DNA of 64,000 nt from Kerstersia gyiorum (GCF_004216755.1 NZ_SGWZ01000004.1:148158-212157), one strand, 5' to 3'. Shown: positions 9,089 to 18,794, counted from the first letter of the stretch. Translations and numbers: made by a program. The notes: generated by a model not told the origin, from the sequence alone.

Positions 9089-9900
9089 TGGGCTGGTTGA
9101 AGAATGAATCCATCCTGGTGACAGGCGGCGGCTCAGGCCTGGGGCTGGCGCTGGTACAGCGCTTCGTGGACGAAGGCGCGCAGGTCACGGTGCTGGAACT
9201 GAATGCCGACAAGGTGGCTGCCCTGCAGTCCTGTTTTGGCACGGCGGTCGTGGCAGTGCAGGGCAATGTGTGTTCCGGAGCCGATAACCAGAGAGCGGTG
9301 GAGGCGGCCATGGCGCGCTGGGGCAAGCTGGATTGCTTTGTCGGCAACGCGGCCATCTGGGACCACGGCCTGAGTCTGATGGGCATGACGCAGGAGCAGC
9401 TGGAAAAGGGCTTCGACGAGTTGTTCTCGGTCAATCTCAAGGGCTACCTGCTGGGTGCCAGGGCAGCGGCACCGGCCTTGCTGGCTTCCGGCGGAAGCAT
9501 GATCTTCACGTTGTCCAACTCGGCCTTCTATCCGGAAGGCGGCGGGCCGCTCTATACCGCCAGCAAGCATGCCGCAGTGGGCTTGATCCGCCAACTGGCC
9601 TTTGAACTGGCACCCAAAGTGCGCGTCAACGGCGTCGGGCCGTGTGGCATGGCCAGTGACTTGCGCGGGCCTGCGGCCCTGGGGCAGCAGGAAATGCGCA
9701 TCATGGATTCGCGGACGCCGGACGCCATCGCCGCCATCCTGCCGCTGCAGTTTTTTCCGCAAGCCGAGGACTTCACCGGCCCGTATGTATTGCTGGCATC
9801 GCGCGCCAACAACCGGGTGCTCAGCGGGGTCATGATACAGGCCGACGCCGGCCTGGGCATACGGGGCATACGTCACGTGGCCGGCGGGTTGGATCTGTAG
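9088..9900 (+). CDS. hcaB: cis-Dihydrodiol dehydrogenase (SDR family)
   Basis: This 270-aa protein has the same length as E. coli HcaB. It has the short-chain dehydrogenase NAD-binding motif GGGSGLG near the N-terminus, the NAA motif (VGNAAIWD), and the catalytic Tyr156-x3-Lys160 pair in YTASKHA. It would oxidise the cis-dihydrodiol made by HcaEFCD to the corresponding catechol (2,3-dihydroxyphenylpropionate). Translation is probably coupled to the ferredoxin gene through the TGATG overlap. Confidence 0.9.
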   Translation: MGWLKNESILVTGGGSGLGLALVQRFVDEGAQVTVLELNADKVAALQSCFGTAVVAVQGNVCSGADNQRAVEAAMARWGKLDCFVGNAAIWDHGLSLMGMTQEQLEKGFDELFSVNLKGYLLGARAAAPALLASGGSMIFTLSNSAFYPEGGGPLYTASKHAAVGLIRQLAFELAPKVRVNGVGPCGMASDLRGPAALGQQEMRIMDSRTPDAIAAILPLQFFPQAEDFTGPYVLLASRANNRVLSGVMIQADAGLGIRGIRHVAGGLDL

Positions 9901-10034
9901 AGGCAGCTTGTCGGTACAGGCGTGTGCCGCAGAGGCAGGGCGGGTACCGAAAATGCGGGCCTGCAGGATGGCAGTAGCCGATGCCCCAGAGGCCGGCACC
10001 AATACAAGAAAAACAGGGACAGGAGACAAAAATC

Positions 10035-11261
10035 ATGAAAGAAACAGGCATCATCATTATCGGTGCGGGGCAGGCCGGCGCGATGGTTGCGGCGCAGTTG
10101 CGCCAGCTCGGCCATACCGGGCGGATCACGCTGGTGGGCGATGAACCGCATGTGCCTTACGAACGCCCGCCACTTTCCAAGGACATGTTGCTCCAACCGG
10201 CGTCAACGCCTTGCGCTATCCATGCAGACGGCTTTTATCGGCAACATGGCATCGAGCTGCGCCTGGGAGTTGCCGTCAAGTCGCTGGATATCCAGGCAAA
10301 GACGGTCAGCCTGGATGATGGCGAGACGCTGGCATACGACCAATTGGTACTTGCAACAGGCGCCAGGGCGCGGCGCCTGCCTGTGCTGGATGCGCTGGGC
10401 GAAGGTGTGCACACCCTGCGCACACTGGAAGATGCTGCCGCGCTGCAAGCCGCATTGCAGGCTGGCCGGCGCCTGATCCTGGTGGGCGCTGGCGTGATCG
10501 GCCTGGAGCTGGCCTCGACAGCCGTGGATCTCGGGGTGAAGGTAGCGCTGGTAGACCCGGCCGAGCTGCCTATGATGCGCGCCACTCCTCGCTTGCTGGC
10601 CGAGTTCCTGTGCGAAACCCACCGAGAGCGCGGCGTGGCCCTGCACATGCGAGCGCAGGTGGTGTCGGCCGAACGCACGGCCGTCGGCCTGCGGTTGGCC
10701 TTGTCTGACGGCACCTGCCTGGAGGGTGACGTGATTGCCTATGGCGTAGGTGTTGAGCCAAACGTCGAATTGGCCTGTGCCGCCGGCCTAGCGGTCGAGA
10801 ACGGCATTCTGGTTGACCGGGCTTGCCGCAGTTCTCATGCGGATGTTTATGCCATCGGTGACGTGGCAGCACGCCAGGCGCAAGCCGGGCTGCCATACCT
10901 GCGCCGCGAAACCTGGGAGAACGCCAACTGGCAGGCAGAGCTGGCAGCACGCGGCATTCTCGGCCTGGCGCTGCCCGAGGATATCGTGCCCTGGTACTGG
11001 ACGGACCAATGTGGGCTGAATATTCAGCTGGCCGGCGATATGCACGCCGAGCGTTGGGTCGTGCGCGGCGCCCTGGGCGCCGGGCCCTGCATGTTGCTGG
11101 GCCTGCGTGGCGATGAGCTGGTGGCTGCGATTACGGTCAACCAGGGCAGGGAGATGCGTAGCGCCAGGGAACTGATTGCGCGGCGTGCCTGCATCGAGCC
11201 GGCGGTATTGGCCGATACCCAGCAAAGCCTGCGCAATCTGAGTCGGGCCTTGCCCGCCTGA
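10035..11261 (+). CDS. hcaD: Ferredoxin-NAD(+) reductase of the dioxygenase
   Basis: This 408-aa flavoprotein has an N-terminal FAD motif GIIIIGAGQAGAM, the PPLSKDML segment typical of BphA4/HcaD reductases, a second Rossmann motif LVGAGVIGLELAS for NADH (about residues 147-160), and the FAD-binding IGDVAAR near residue 274. It passes electrons from NADH to the HcaC ferredoxin. The start at 10035 follows AGGAGACA and removes an unrelated upstream extension. A 134-bp gap separates it from hcaB. Confidence 0.92.
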   Translation: MKETGIIIIGAGQAGAMVAAQLRQLGHTGRITLVGDEPHVPYERPPLSKDMLLQPASTPCAIHADGFYRQHGIELRLGVAVKSLDIQAKTVSLDDGETLAYDQLVLATGARARRLPVLDALGEGVHTLRTLEDAAALQAALQAGRRLILVGAGVIGLELASTAVDLGVKVALVDPAELPMMRATPRLLAEFLCETHRERGVALHMRAQVVSAERTAVGLRLALSDGTCLEGDVIAYGVGVEPNVELACAAGLAVENGILVDRACRSSHADVYAIGDVAARQAQAGLPYLRRETWENANWQAELAARGILGLALPEDIVPWYWTDQCGLNIQLAGDMHAERWVVRGALGAGPCMLLGLRGDELVAAITVNQGREMRSARELIARRACIEPAVLADTQQSLRNLSRALPA

Positions 11262-11771
11262 TACGCGCCGTGCCTGCCTCTGGCGGTAGCCGGAAAGGCC
11301 ATTTCCACCATTCATCCCGTTCATTGTCCTGAAATTGACGCTGCCGCCGCGCTGTGGTGTGGCGGCTAGCCCTGGCCATGTGGCCGGTATCGGCTCGCCT
11401 GATTGTTGCCTGCGCGCTTGCCATGCTGGCCCAGCGCTACGGGTGGTGCGCGGCATAAGGACCGATGCACAAGCCTGCCTTGCGGCCGTGCGGGCTCCTC
11501 TTCTGTAAGGGGCCGCGTAGTTCAAGGCAACGGCAGTCCGGCGGAAGGGGGGAGGGCGTCCGGTGTCGCCATGGCCGGCATGGTTCAACAACGACGATTT
11601 CTTTGCAGCGACTGACAGTTCGCATCGCCATGGCTGGTGGCAGTCCGGGCGTGCAGGCTGCCAGCCCAGGTGTCTGCGTATGCCGGCCGGTTGCCGGCAG
11701 CCATGCCATGCACGGCCCAAGTTGTTCAAGCCTTCATAACGAAAACCGTTTCAACGGGAGACATTCCTATC
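11262..11771. other. 510-bp gap between hcaD and mhpB
   Basis: I see no supported gene, repeat or terminator here. The 3' end carries a ribosome site (GGGAGA) and the mhpB start. The gap may hold a secondary promoter for the ring-cleavage genes. Confidence 0.4.
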
Positions 11772-12719
11772 ATGCAAGCACGAGTGCAATGCCTGTCCCA
11801 TACGCCGCTGGTTGGCCATGTCGATCCGCCGGTCTGCGTCCTGGACGAAGTCCAGGGCGTCATCGCCCAGGCGCGCGAGGCGATCGCTAGTTTCGACCCG
11901 GAACTGGTCGTGTTGTTTTCGCCTGATCACTTCAATGGTTTTTTCTACGACGCCATGCCGCCCTTCTGCATCGGCATGCAAGCCCATGCCATTGGGGATT
12001 TCGTCACCCCTGCAGGGCCGTTTGACGTGCCCCAGGCATTGGCGCTCGACTGTGCCCAGGCCGTGCTGGAGGCAGGCGTGGATGTGGCCATGTCCTATTC
12101 CATGCAGGTGGATCATGGCTTTTCCCAGCCACTCGATTATCTGCTGGGGGGCATTGCGGTGCGTCCGGTCATTCCAGTGTTCATCAACGCCGTAGCAGCG
12201 CCTTTGCCGACTTTCGCCCGTGCGCGGGCCTTGGGTGCTGCGGTGGGACGTTTCATCCGCGATACCGGCAAAAGGACGCTTTTCATCGGCTCTGGCGGTT
12301 TGTCGCACCAGCCGCCGGTGCCGGAATTGGCGACGGCCGACGCCCACATCCGCGATCGTCTGTTGGGCAGCGGCCGGCATTTGCCGGCAGCGGAGCGTGC
12401 CGCGCGCCAGCAAAGGGTGATAGACGCGGCCCTGAGGTTCGTCGAAGACCAGAGCAGCCTGCATCCGCTCAATCCGGCGTGGGACCGTGCGTTCATCGAC
12501 ACGCTGGCGCAGGGCAGGGCGGCCGAGCTCGACGGGCTGAGCAATGCGGATGTCTCGCGCCAGGCCGGGAAATCCACCCATGAGGTGAAAACCTGGGTGG
12601 CTGCCTTTGCCGCGTTGTCCGCCTATGGCGGTTACGAGGCGCTGGATGCCTATTACCGACCCATCCCGGAGTGGATTGCCGGCTTCGGCGCCCTGGCGGC
12701 CCGGCCGATGGCAGCCTGA
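11772..12719 (+). CDS. mhpB: 2,3-Dihydroxyphenylpropionate 1,2-dioxygenase
   Basis: This 315-aa protein is a class III (LigB-type) extradiol dioxygenase. The residues His115 (DHGFSQPL) and His179 (GGLSH) fall at exactly the positions of the catalytic histidines of E. coli MhpB, which is 314 aa long. It cleaves the ring of 2,3-dihydroxyphenylpropionate (or the cinnamate analogue) next to the hydroxyls with Fe(II). The MhpB-type enzyme here, rather than a BphC-type one, supports phenylpropionate as substrate of the cluster. The start follows GGGAGACATTCCTATC; longer readings upstream are not supported. Confidence 0.93.
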   Translation: MQARVQCLSHTPLVGHVDPPVCVLDEVQGVIAQAREAIASFDPELVVLFSPDHFNGFFYDAMPPFCIGMQAHAIGDFVTPAGPFDVPQALALDCAQAVLEAGVDVAMSYSMQVDHGFSQPLDYLLGGIAVRPVIPVFINAVAAPLPTFARARALGAAVGRFIRDTGKRTLFIGSGGLSHQPPVPELATADAHIRDRLLGSGRHLPAAERAARQQRVIDAALRFVEDQSSLHPLNPAWDRAFIDTLAQGRAAELDGLSNADVSRQAGKSTHEVKTWVAAFAALSAYGGYEALDAYYRPIPEWIAGFGALAARPMAA

Positions 12720-12842
12720 TTTTTCCCCTTGCTGTTTTTCCATCCGTTTTTATGTTTCTTCCCCCGGGGTTTGCCCATGAGGTCCCGGGGTGGAACACCT
12801 AGGCCCTCGGCCGACATTCTTCACTGGAAAGGAGTACCGAAC

Positions 12843-13712
12843 ATGATGGCTTCCGCAACGAACTACACCGAAGCATCCAGTAGCCGTTTTGCCCGCATTC
12901 AGGACGAGGGTACTGCGCTGCAGATCCATTACAACGATATCGGCCAGGGAGCCGAAACCGTCGTGATGCTGCATGGCTCGGGTCCGGGCGCGACTGGCTG
13001 GGCCAACTTCAGCCGGAATATCGACCCACTGGTGGCTGCCGGCTACCGCGTCATCCTGATGGACTGTCCGGGGTGGGGCAAAAGTGATTCGGTGGTCTGT
13101 ACCGGGTCGCGCTCGGATCTCAATGCCCGTGTGCTGGACCGCCTGCTGGAAGCGCTGGGACTGGAGCAGGTGCATATCCTGGGCAATTCCATGGGTGGAC
13201 ACAGCGCGGTGGCGTTGGCGCTACAGAACCCGCAGCGGGTCGGCAAACTGGTGTTGATGGGAGGCGGCACTGGTGGCATCAGTTCCTTCGTGCCCATGCC
13301 GGCCGAAGGCATCAAGCTGCTGCAGGGGCTGTACCGCGAGCCCACGCTGGAGAACCTCAGGAAGATGATGGCGGTATTCGTCTTCGATTCCAGCGACCTG
13401 ACCGAAGAACTGTTCCAGCAGCGCCTGGAGAACATGCTGCGCCGGCGCGACCACCTGGAGAACTTCGTGGCCAGCCTGGATGCCAATCCGCGCCAGTTTC
13501 CAGATGTCGGCCCGCGCCTGGGCAGTATCGAGTCGCACACGCTGATCGTCTGGGGCCGCAATGACCGTTTCGTCCCTCTGGATACCGGGCTGCGGCTTGT
13601 GGCGGGCATTCCCCATTCGGAACTTCACATCTTCAATCACTGCGGCCACTGGGCGCAATGGGAGCACGCCGAGCGATTCAACCGCCTGGTGCTGGATTTC
13701 CTGCGCGATTGA
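12843..13712 (+). CDS. mhpC: 2-Hydroxy-6-oxonona-2,4-dienedioate hydrolase
   Basis: This 289-aa alpha/beta hydrolase has an oxyanion region LHGSGPGATGW and the catalytic triad Ser116 (GNSMGG), Asp241 (GRNDRF) and His269 (CGHWAQWE), each offset by six from E. coli MhpC. It splits the ring-cleavage product into 2-hydroxypenta-2,4-dienoate and succinate (fumarate from cinnamate). The start at 12843 follows AAAGGAGTACC. The next steps (mhpD, mhpE, mhpF) are not in the window. Confidence 0.93.
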   Translation: MMASATNYTEASSSRFARIQDEGTALQIHYNDIGQGAETVVMLHGSGPGATGWANFSRNIDPLVAAGYRVILMDCPGWGKSDSVVCTGSRSDLNARVLDRLLEALGLEQVHILGNSMGGHSAVALALQNPQRVGKLVLMGGGTGGISSFVPMPAEGIKLLQGLYREPTLENLRKMMAVFVFDSSDLTEELFQQRLENMLRRRDHLENFVASLDANPRQFPDVGPRLGSIESHTLIVWGRNDRFVPLDTGLRLVAGIPHSELHIFNHCGHWAQWEHAERFNRLVLDFLRD

Positions 13713-13781
13713 GTCGCCCGAACCCGGTTTCCCTGCTGTTCATATCCATAACAACCCGCTGAAGCGGGAAGGAGACAAACC

Positions 13782-14090
13782 TTGAATCCACAACAATTGC
13801 GGATATACCGCAACCCCAAGCTCGCGCAACTGGTGCGCAGCCGCCAGCGTCTGGCGTGGACGCTGACGCTGCTGGTGCTGGGCAGCTTCTTCTGCTACCT
13901 GATGGCCGGCATCTTGCGGCCGCACTGGCTCGCCAGGCCGCTGTATGACGGCACGCTGCTCAATGTCGGAGGCCTGCTGGGCGCCGGCATCATCGTCATG
14001 GCATGGCTGGCGACCGGCGTCTACGCCTGGTTCGCCAACACCCGGTTCGATCGCCTGAGCCAGGAAATCCTGCAGGAGTCCGTGCAATGA
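13782..14090 (+). CDS. DUF485 small membrane protein (TTG start)
   Basis: This 102-aa protein has two hydrophobic helices separated by a short polar loop, typical of DUF485/YjcH. In E. coli yjcH lies directly before the acetate permease actP, and the same pairing is seen here with the downstream symporter, overlapping by 4 bp. The only start placed behind the strong ribosome site (GGAAGGAGACAAAC) is TTG. It probably assists assembly or function of the symporter. Confidence 0.85.
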   Translation: MNPQQLRIYRNPKLAQLVRSRQRLAWTLTLLVLGSFFCYLMAGILRPHWLARPLYDGTLLNVGGLLGAGIIVMAWLATGVYAWFANTRFDRLSQEILQESVQ

Positions 14091-15745
14091 AACCCGCCAA
14101 GCTTGCTATTCCTGCCGCGCTGGCGGCGCTGCTGCTGCCAGGGGCCGCGCTGGCCGCTGCCGGAAGTCCCGGCCCCAATGCCTCGGCGATCGCCATCTTC
14201 CTGGCGTTCGTGGGCATTACATTGCTGATCACCTGGTGGGCTGCCCGCCGCACCAGCAGCGCATCGGATTTCTACACCGCTGGCGGTGGCCTGTCGGGCT
14301 TTCAGAACGGGCTGGCGATCGCAGGCGACTATATGTCCGCGGCGACGCTGCTGGGGATCTCCAGCATTGCCTATTTCCGGGGCTATGACGCGCTGCCTTT
14401 TGCCGTTGGCTTTTTCATCGGCTGGCCCATCGTGCTGTTCCTGCTGGCCGAGCGCCTGCGCAATCTCGGGCGCTTCACTGTCGCGGACATTATTTCCTAC
14501 CGGCTGGACGAAACCCGCATGCGCATCCTGACGGCGCTGGGTTCACTGACGGTGGTGCTGTTCTACATGATCGTGCAGGTGGTCGGGGCCGGGCAACTGA
14601 TCCAGTTGCTGTTCGGGCTGGACTACAAGTACGCGGTATTCATCGTCGGGGCGCTGATGGTGGTCTATGTCATGTTCGGCGGCATGATTGCGACAAGCTG
14701 GGTGCAGATCATCAAGGCAACACTGCTGCTGGCCGGGGGAACTGTCATGCTGCTGCTGACCATGCAGCATTTCGATTTCAGCCTGGGCCAGATGTTGCGC
14801 GACGTCGTGACTGCCAGCAAGCAGGGCGCCGCGATCCTGGAGCCGGGGCGCATGCTGTCCGATCCGATTTCCACGATTTCGCTGTCCCTGGGCATGATGT
14901 TCGGCATTGCGGGCCTGCCGCATATCCTGATGCGCTTCTTTACCGTGACCAACGCCAAGGAAGCCCGCCGTTCGGTGTTCTATGCCACGGGCTTCGTGGG
15001 CTATTTCTTCCTGATTGTCGTCGTCATGGGGCTGGCTGCCATCGTGATCGTCGGCGGCAATCCGGTCTATTTCGTGGATGGCAATCTGTCGGGCGCGCTG
15101 CTTGGGGGCAGCAACATGGTGATCATGCATCTGGCCAACGCGGTCGGCGGAAATCTGCTGTTGGGTTTCATGTCTGCGGTGGCTTTTGCCACTATCCTGG
15201 CGGTGGTCTCCGGCCTGGCACTGGCGGGAGCGTCGGCGATATCGCACGATCTGTATGCGATGGTATTGCGCCGGGGCAGGGCCAATGAGCAGAGCGAAAT
15301 CCGGGTATCGAAAATCGCCACGCTGTGCATAGGCCTGGCGGCCATCGTGCTCGGGCTGGTATTCGAGAACATCAATGTTGCGTTCATGACGGCGCTGGCC
15401 TTCGGCGTTGCGGCTTCATCCAACTTCCCGGTATTGATCCTTGCCATGAGCTGGAAGGGCCTAACAACGCGTGGGGCGCTGTGGGGCGGGCTGACGGGCC
15501 TGGTGGTGGCGGTGGCACTGGTCATTCTGTCGCCCGCCGTGTGGCAGAGCGTGCTGGGCTTCCCCGCGGCTATCTTCCCCTATGAGCACCCGGCGCTATT
15601 CTCCATGCCGCTGGCTTTCCTCGTGTGCTATGTGGTGTCCAGGCTGGACCGCAGTGCCGGTATCGCCAGGGAACGCGAAGGGTTCGAGCGCCGGTTCATT
15701 CAGGCCCAGACCGGATTCGGCATCAACGAAGCGGCGCGGCATTGA
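14087..15745 (+). CDS. ActP-like sodium/solute symporter
   Basis: This 552-aa protein begins with a signal-like hydrophobic segment ending ALAAAGSPGP, as in ActP, followed by about 13 transmembrane helices. SSS-family hallmarks include the SDFYTAGGGLSGFQNG loop and GDYMSAATLLGISS. E. coli ActP takes up acetate and glyoxylate. The position at the end of an aromatic-acid operon suggests uptake of phenylpropionate, another monocarboxylate, or a cleavage product. It overlaps the DUF485 gene. A 7-bp hairpin (15774-15792) follows without a T tract. Confidence 0.85.
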   Translation: MKPAKLAIPAALAALLLPGAALAAAGSPGPNASAIAIFLAFVGITLLITWWAARRTSSASDFYTAGGGLSGFQNGLAIAGDYMSAATLLGISSIAYFRGYDALPFAVGFFIGWPIVLFLLAERLRNLGRFTVADIISYRLDETRMRILTALGSLTVVLFYMIVQVVGAGQLIQLLFGLDYKYAVFIVGALMVVYVMFGGMIATSWVQIIKATLLLAGGTVMLLLTMQHFDFSLGQMLRDVVTASKQGAAILEPGRMLSDPISTISLSLGMMFGIAGLPHILMRFFTVTNAKEARRSVFYATGFVGYFFLIVVVMGLAAIVIVGGNPVYFVDGNLSGALLGGSNMVIMHLANAVGGNLLLGFMSAVAFATILAVVSGLALAGASAISHDLYAMVLRRGRANEQSEIRVSKIATLCIGLAAIVLGLVFENINVAFMTALAFGVAASSNFPVLILAMSWKGLTTRGALWGGLTGLVVAVALVILSPAVWQSVLGFPAAIFPYEHPALFSMPLAFLVCYVVSRLDRSAGIAREREGFERRFIQAQTGFGINEAARH

Positions 15746-15893
15746 CTGGCCGGTGGCCGTAGCTGCCATCCGTACCGCCCTTGCGGGGCGGTGACGGGTG
15801 ATAATCGAAGCTTGTACCCGGGCCTGTGCCGTACGGGTCGAATCAGGGCGGTGGCTCCATCGGGCGCCGCCGGCCCGCGCTCAGGAGAGAAAC

Positions 15894-16769
15894 ATGGACG
15901 CGCTGCTTTGCTACAAAACCCTGCCGGTCTGGGACGCCGGGACCTTGCCCGAAGCGTTTCAGCGGAATCACAATACCAAGGCGGGAACCTGGGCGAAGCT
16001 GACGATCCTGCGCGGCTCGCTGGATTTTGCCCTGACGGATGGGCAGGGTGAGCTGTTGGAAACCCTGCACTGCACGCAGGACGCCCAGCTGCCGCTGATC
16101 GAACCACAACAATGGCACAGGATTGCCGGCTTCAGCCCGGACATCCAGTGCCAGTTGGCATTCCTGTGCGAGCCTGCGGACTACCTGTCCAAGAAACATG
16201 GGTGGACCCGCACGCATTCCGAGGTGCTGGAAGCCGCGCAACACCTTCCCGCTCGTGCCTGCAAGGTATTGGACCTGGGGTGTGGCAAAGGGCGCAATAC
16301 CTTGTACCTGGCCATGCAAGGGCATGAGGTTACAGCCTGGGACAAAGATGCAGGCAGCATTGCACAGTTGCGCGAAGTTGCCGGGCAGGAAGGCTGGGGT
16401 GGCGTAACGGCGGATGTCGCGAATCTGGACGAGCCGGGGCTGGCGCTGGGCGGTGCGTACGACTTCATCCTGTCCACCGTTGTGATGATGTTCCTGCAAC
16501 CCGAAACCGTGCATCCGCTGATTGCCCGAATGCGTGAGGCGACTGCTCCTGGCGGTTTGAACCTGATCGTCGCGGCGATGGATACTCAGGATTGCCCGTG
16601 CCCGGTGCCGTTTCCCTTCACCTTCCGGGAAGGCGAACTGGCGGGGCTATACGCAGATTGGGAAATTCTGAAATCGAATGAGGATCTGGGTACGCTGCAT
16701 CGGAAGGATGCGGAGGGCAAGCGCATTCAACTGCGCTTTGCCACTTTGCTGGCTCGCCGTCCGGCCTGA
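15894..16769 (+). CDS. tehB: TehB-like SAM-dependent methyltransferase
   Basis: This 291-aa protein has an N-terminal DUF1971 cupin-like domain (about residues 1-85) fused to a class I methyltransferase, the architecture of the long TehB found in Haemophilus. The SAM motif I is VLDLGCGKGRNTLYLA at about residue 125. TehB methylates tellurite and selenium compounds and confers resistance. No tehA is next to it. The start follows AGGAGAGAAAC; an upstream in-frame extension does not resemble TehB. Confidence 0.85.
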   Translation: MDALLCYKTLPVWDAGTLPEAFQRNHNTKAGTWAKLTILRGSLDFALTDGQGELLETLHCTQDAQLPLIEPQQWHRIAGFSPDIQCQLAFLCEPADYLSKKHGWTRTHSEVLEAAQHLPARACKVLDLGCGKGRNTLYLAMQGHEVTAWDKDAGSIAQLREVAGQEGWGGVTADVANLDEPGLALGGAYDFILSTVVMMFLQPETVHPLIARMREATAPGGLNLIVAAMDTQDCPCPVPFPFTFREGELAGLYADWEILKSNEDLGTLHRKDAEGKRIQLRFATLLARRPA

Positions 16770-16803
16770 GGGCCCGGACGGCGGCAGCTTGCCTGTTGCT
16801 GCC

Positions 16804-18234
16804 TCAGGCGCCGGAGGCGCGGGCGTTGCCTTGGGGGGCCGGACGTATCGAGAGGGTGTAGCGGCTGTCACGCGAGGAGGAACCGAATTGGCCCGCGTGC
16901 AGCTGATATTGACCGGCTTCGAGATACAGCGTGATCTGCGCATCCAGGTTGCCGCCGCTGTCATCGTCTTCCGCGATCAGGATGCCATTCTGGTAGAGCC
17001 AGAGATAGGTGTCCAGGGAAGGCGACTTCATGTCGATGACGTAGGTACCCGTGCGCGTGATCGTGAAGTTATAGGTGTCGTAATCCAGGCCACCTAGCAG
17101 TACTGCGGGGCGCGGCTCGTTCACGGCCAGGGTGCCGCCGCCTGCATTGGCCGGAACTGCCTGGCTGCGTGCGTCCAGAACGAACAGGCCGCTCTGGCTG
17201 CCGCCGTCGACACCGACGGTGTAATTGCCTGCCTGCAGGATGGTGCGTATGCGTTTCTTGCCGTTGTCGCTGTTGGACAGCATCAGGTTCTGGCCGGTCA
17301 GGCTGAGGTTACCTTCAAAGCTCTGGGTATTCAGTTCCAGTGTGACCAGGGCAGGAGCCTCGAGTGAGAGCGGATATTGCAATTGGTCGCCCGTATAAAT
17401 GCCGCTGGCGGGCTTGCTGTTGAGCGTCAGTGGGGTGCCGCTGGGCAGGCGGTTTTCGTCCAGGCGGCTTAGCTGCTTGATTTCCAGGTCGAAACTGCCT
17501 TGGAAGGAACTGGTGTCCATGGCGGAGTCGGCGCGCAGGGTGTATTCACCAGCGGCCAGGGGAATCTGGATACGGGCATCGAGGTTGTTGCCGCCGTCGT
17601 CATCGCTGGCCAGCTCCATACCATTGCTGTCGAGCAAGGTCAGGTATGGATCCAGATCGCTATGCGTGGCGATCATGTCGATGCGGTAGAGGCCATCGGT
17701 GTCGATATGCACGCTGTAATCCAGCGTTTCGCCTGTGCCCCAGTCAGAAATACGCTGATTGCTGCCGATAGGCTCGCCGGAATAGGCCTCCTGGATTTCA
17801 GCAGAAAGGCGGAATGGGCCATAGGCGCGGGCGTCGGTGCCGCTGACGGCGACCAGGTAGCTGCCGGTTTCACTGGCCTTGAAGGTCAGGGAGGTGTCAT
17901 TTGCCCTGCGCGAACCGCAACTGTTGCAATCGTCCTGGCTGCGAGCAAGCAGCTGGCCATCCCGGTAGACGCTGATTTGCGAACGCAGCGCACCGTTGAC
18001 GGCCAGTTTGATGATCTTGTCCTTATCCGCATTCAGCGAGAACAGGGTGCTGCGCACGCCGCTGTTGTAGTTCAGCAGACTGGTGCTGGTTAGCTCGCCG
18101 TTGGCGTTCTGGCCTGGAACCAGGGGGGCTGCTTGGGGCAGCGGAACGTTGGGCGTATCGTGAACCGTGAAATAAACGGCAGCACCTGCCACGACTGCGC
18201 CAGCAATGGCGGCAAGCGGGGTAGAGAGATTCAT
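16804..18234 (-). CDS. Exported protein with pre-peptidase C (PPC) domains
   Basis: The 476-aa product starts with a hydrophobic signal or anchor (about residues 5-22). At least three PPC-like beta-sandwich units follow. Their marks are the repeated segments DxYLxLxxxxGxxxAxDDDxGxNLDAxI, seen at SDLDPYLTLLDSNG ... SDDDGGNNLDARI and SLDTYLWLYQNG ... EDDDSGGNLDAQI, each followed by a YxLxA strand. PPC domains normally accompany secreted peptidases or hydrolases, but no catalytic domain is visible. It may be a binding or accessory surface protein. Cysteines occur only as a CNSC pair. Confidence 0.75.
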   Translation of the reverse strand: MNLSTPLAAIAGAVVAGAAVYFTVHDTPNVPLPQAAPLVPGQNANGELTSTSLLNYNSGVRSTLFSLNADKDKIIKLAVNGALRSQISVYRDGQLLARSQDDCNSCGSRRANDTSLTFKASETGSYLVAVSGTDARAYGPFRLSAEIQEAYSGEPIGSNQRISDWGTGETLDYSVHIDTDGLYRIDMIATHSDLDPYLTLLDSNGMELASDDDGGNNLDARIQIPLAAGEYTLRADSAMDTSSFQGSFDLEIKQLSRLDENRLPSGTPLTLNSKPASGIYTGDQLQYPLSLEAPALVTLELNTQSFEGNLSLTGQNLMLSNSDNGKKRIRTILQAGNYTVGVDGGSQSGLFVLDARSQAVPANAGGGTLAVNEPRPAVLLGGLDYDTYNFTITRTGTYVIDMKSPSLDTYLWLYQNGILIAEDDDSGGNLDAQITLYLEAGQYQLHAGQFGSSSRDSRYTLSIRPAPQGNARASGA

Positions 18235-18794
18235 GGGGTCAGGACCTTTTCAATGCAAACAAATAACGGTCAACCACTGCTTGCAGCGCGGATGGCTGCA
18301 TCTGTTCAGGGGCAGATAGGGGCTGGCTTGCGGGAGGTTATACCCCGCAAAGCCTGGCAACGCAGCAAAGGGTTTCCGATGCTAACGATTTAGTGGAAAT
18401 TTCATCCTATGAAAATAGCCTTCAATTTCTTTCATCAACGTTCAATTTTCATCAATTAAGACTCAATTTGAGTCATCTATATTTTTGTGTTTCAATAAAA
18501 GCGTCTGGCCTACGGCCATTCTTCCGGTTGCGCAGCATAAATGCCTTGCTGCGCAGCTTGCGTCTTTCGGAGTCTCGCTGGCTATTTCGGCGGGCTCCGC
18601 ATGCCGGGCCTGGGCTACCTGCAGGTGGCCCAGGCCTTCCGTCCGCTTCGGGCGGAACCAGATTGTGCCGGCTTTCCGCCGCGCTCAATCGGGGTGATCA
18701 TCCGGACATTTGCTCAGGCCCTGATTGGCTCTACGCTGATCATTGCCAGTGCTTTTGTCCGTCCATCAACGACATGAGAAAAGAGGAGCAATCC
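18235..18794. other. 560-bp structured gap upstream of tmm
   Basis: The left half (about 18390-18500) is AT-rich. The right half holds several inverted repeats: TGCGCAGC (18529-18536) with GCTGCGCA (18548-18555), the 30-bp palindrome 18607-18636, and a TCCGC/GCGGA hairpin right behind it. No gene is supported. It may be an untranslated leader or a remnant of a repetitive element. Confidence 0.45.
18607..18636. repeat. 30-bp near-perfect palindrome
   Basis: The arms GGCCTGGGC and GCCCAGGCC flank a palindromic core ACCTGCAGGT with one mismatched pair (T/G). The whole 30 bp is therefore self-complementary except at one position. Such a symmetric element can be a dimeric-regulator site or a cruciform or stable hairpin. 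Confidence 0.6.

Noticed and set aside
11465..11890. Short plus-strand frame between hcaD and mhpB
   Set aside because: It overlaps the start of mhpB in another frame, lacks a ribosome site and resembles nothing.
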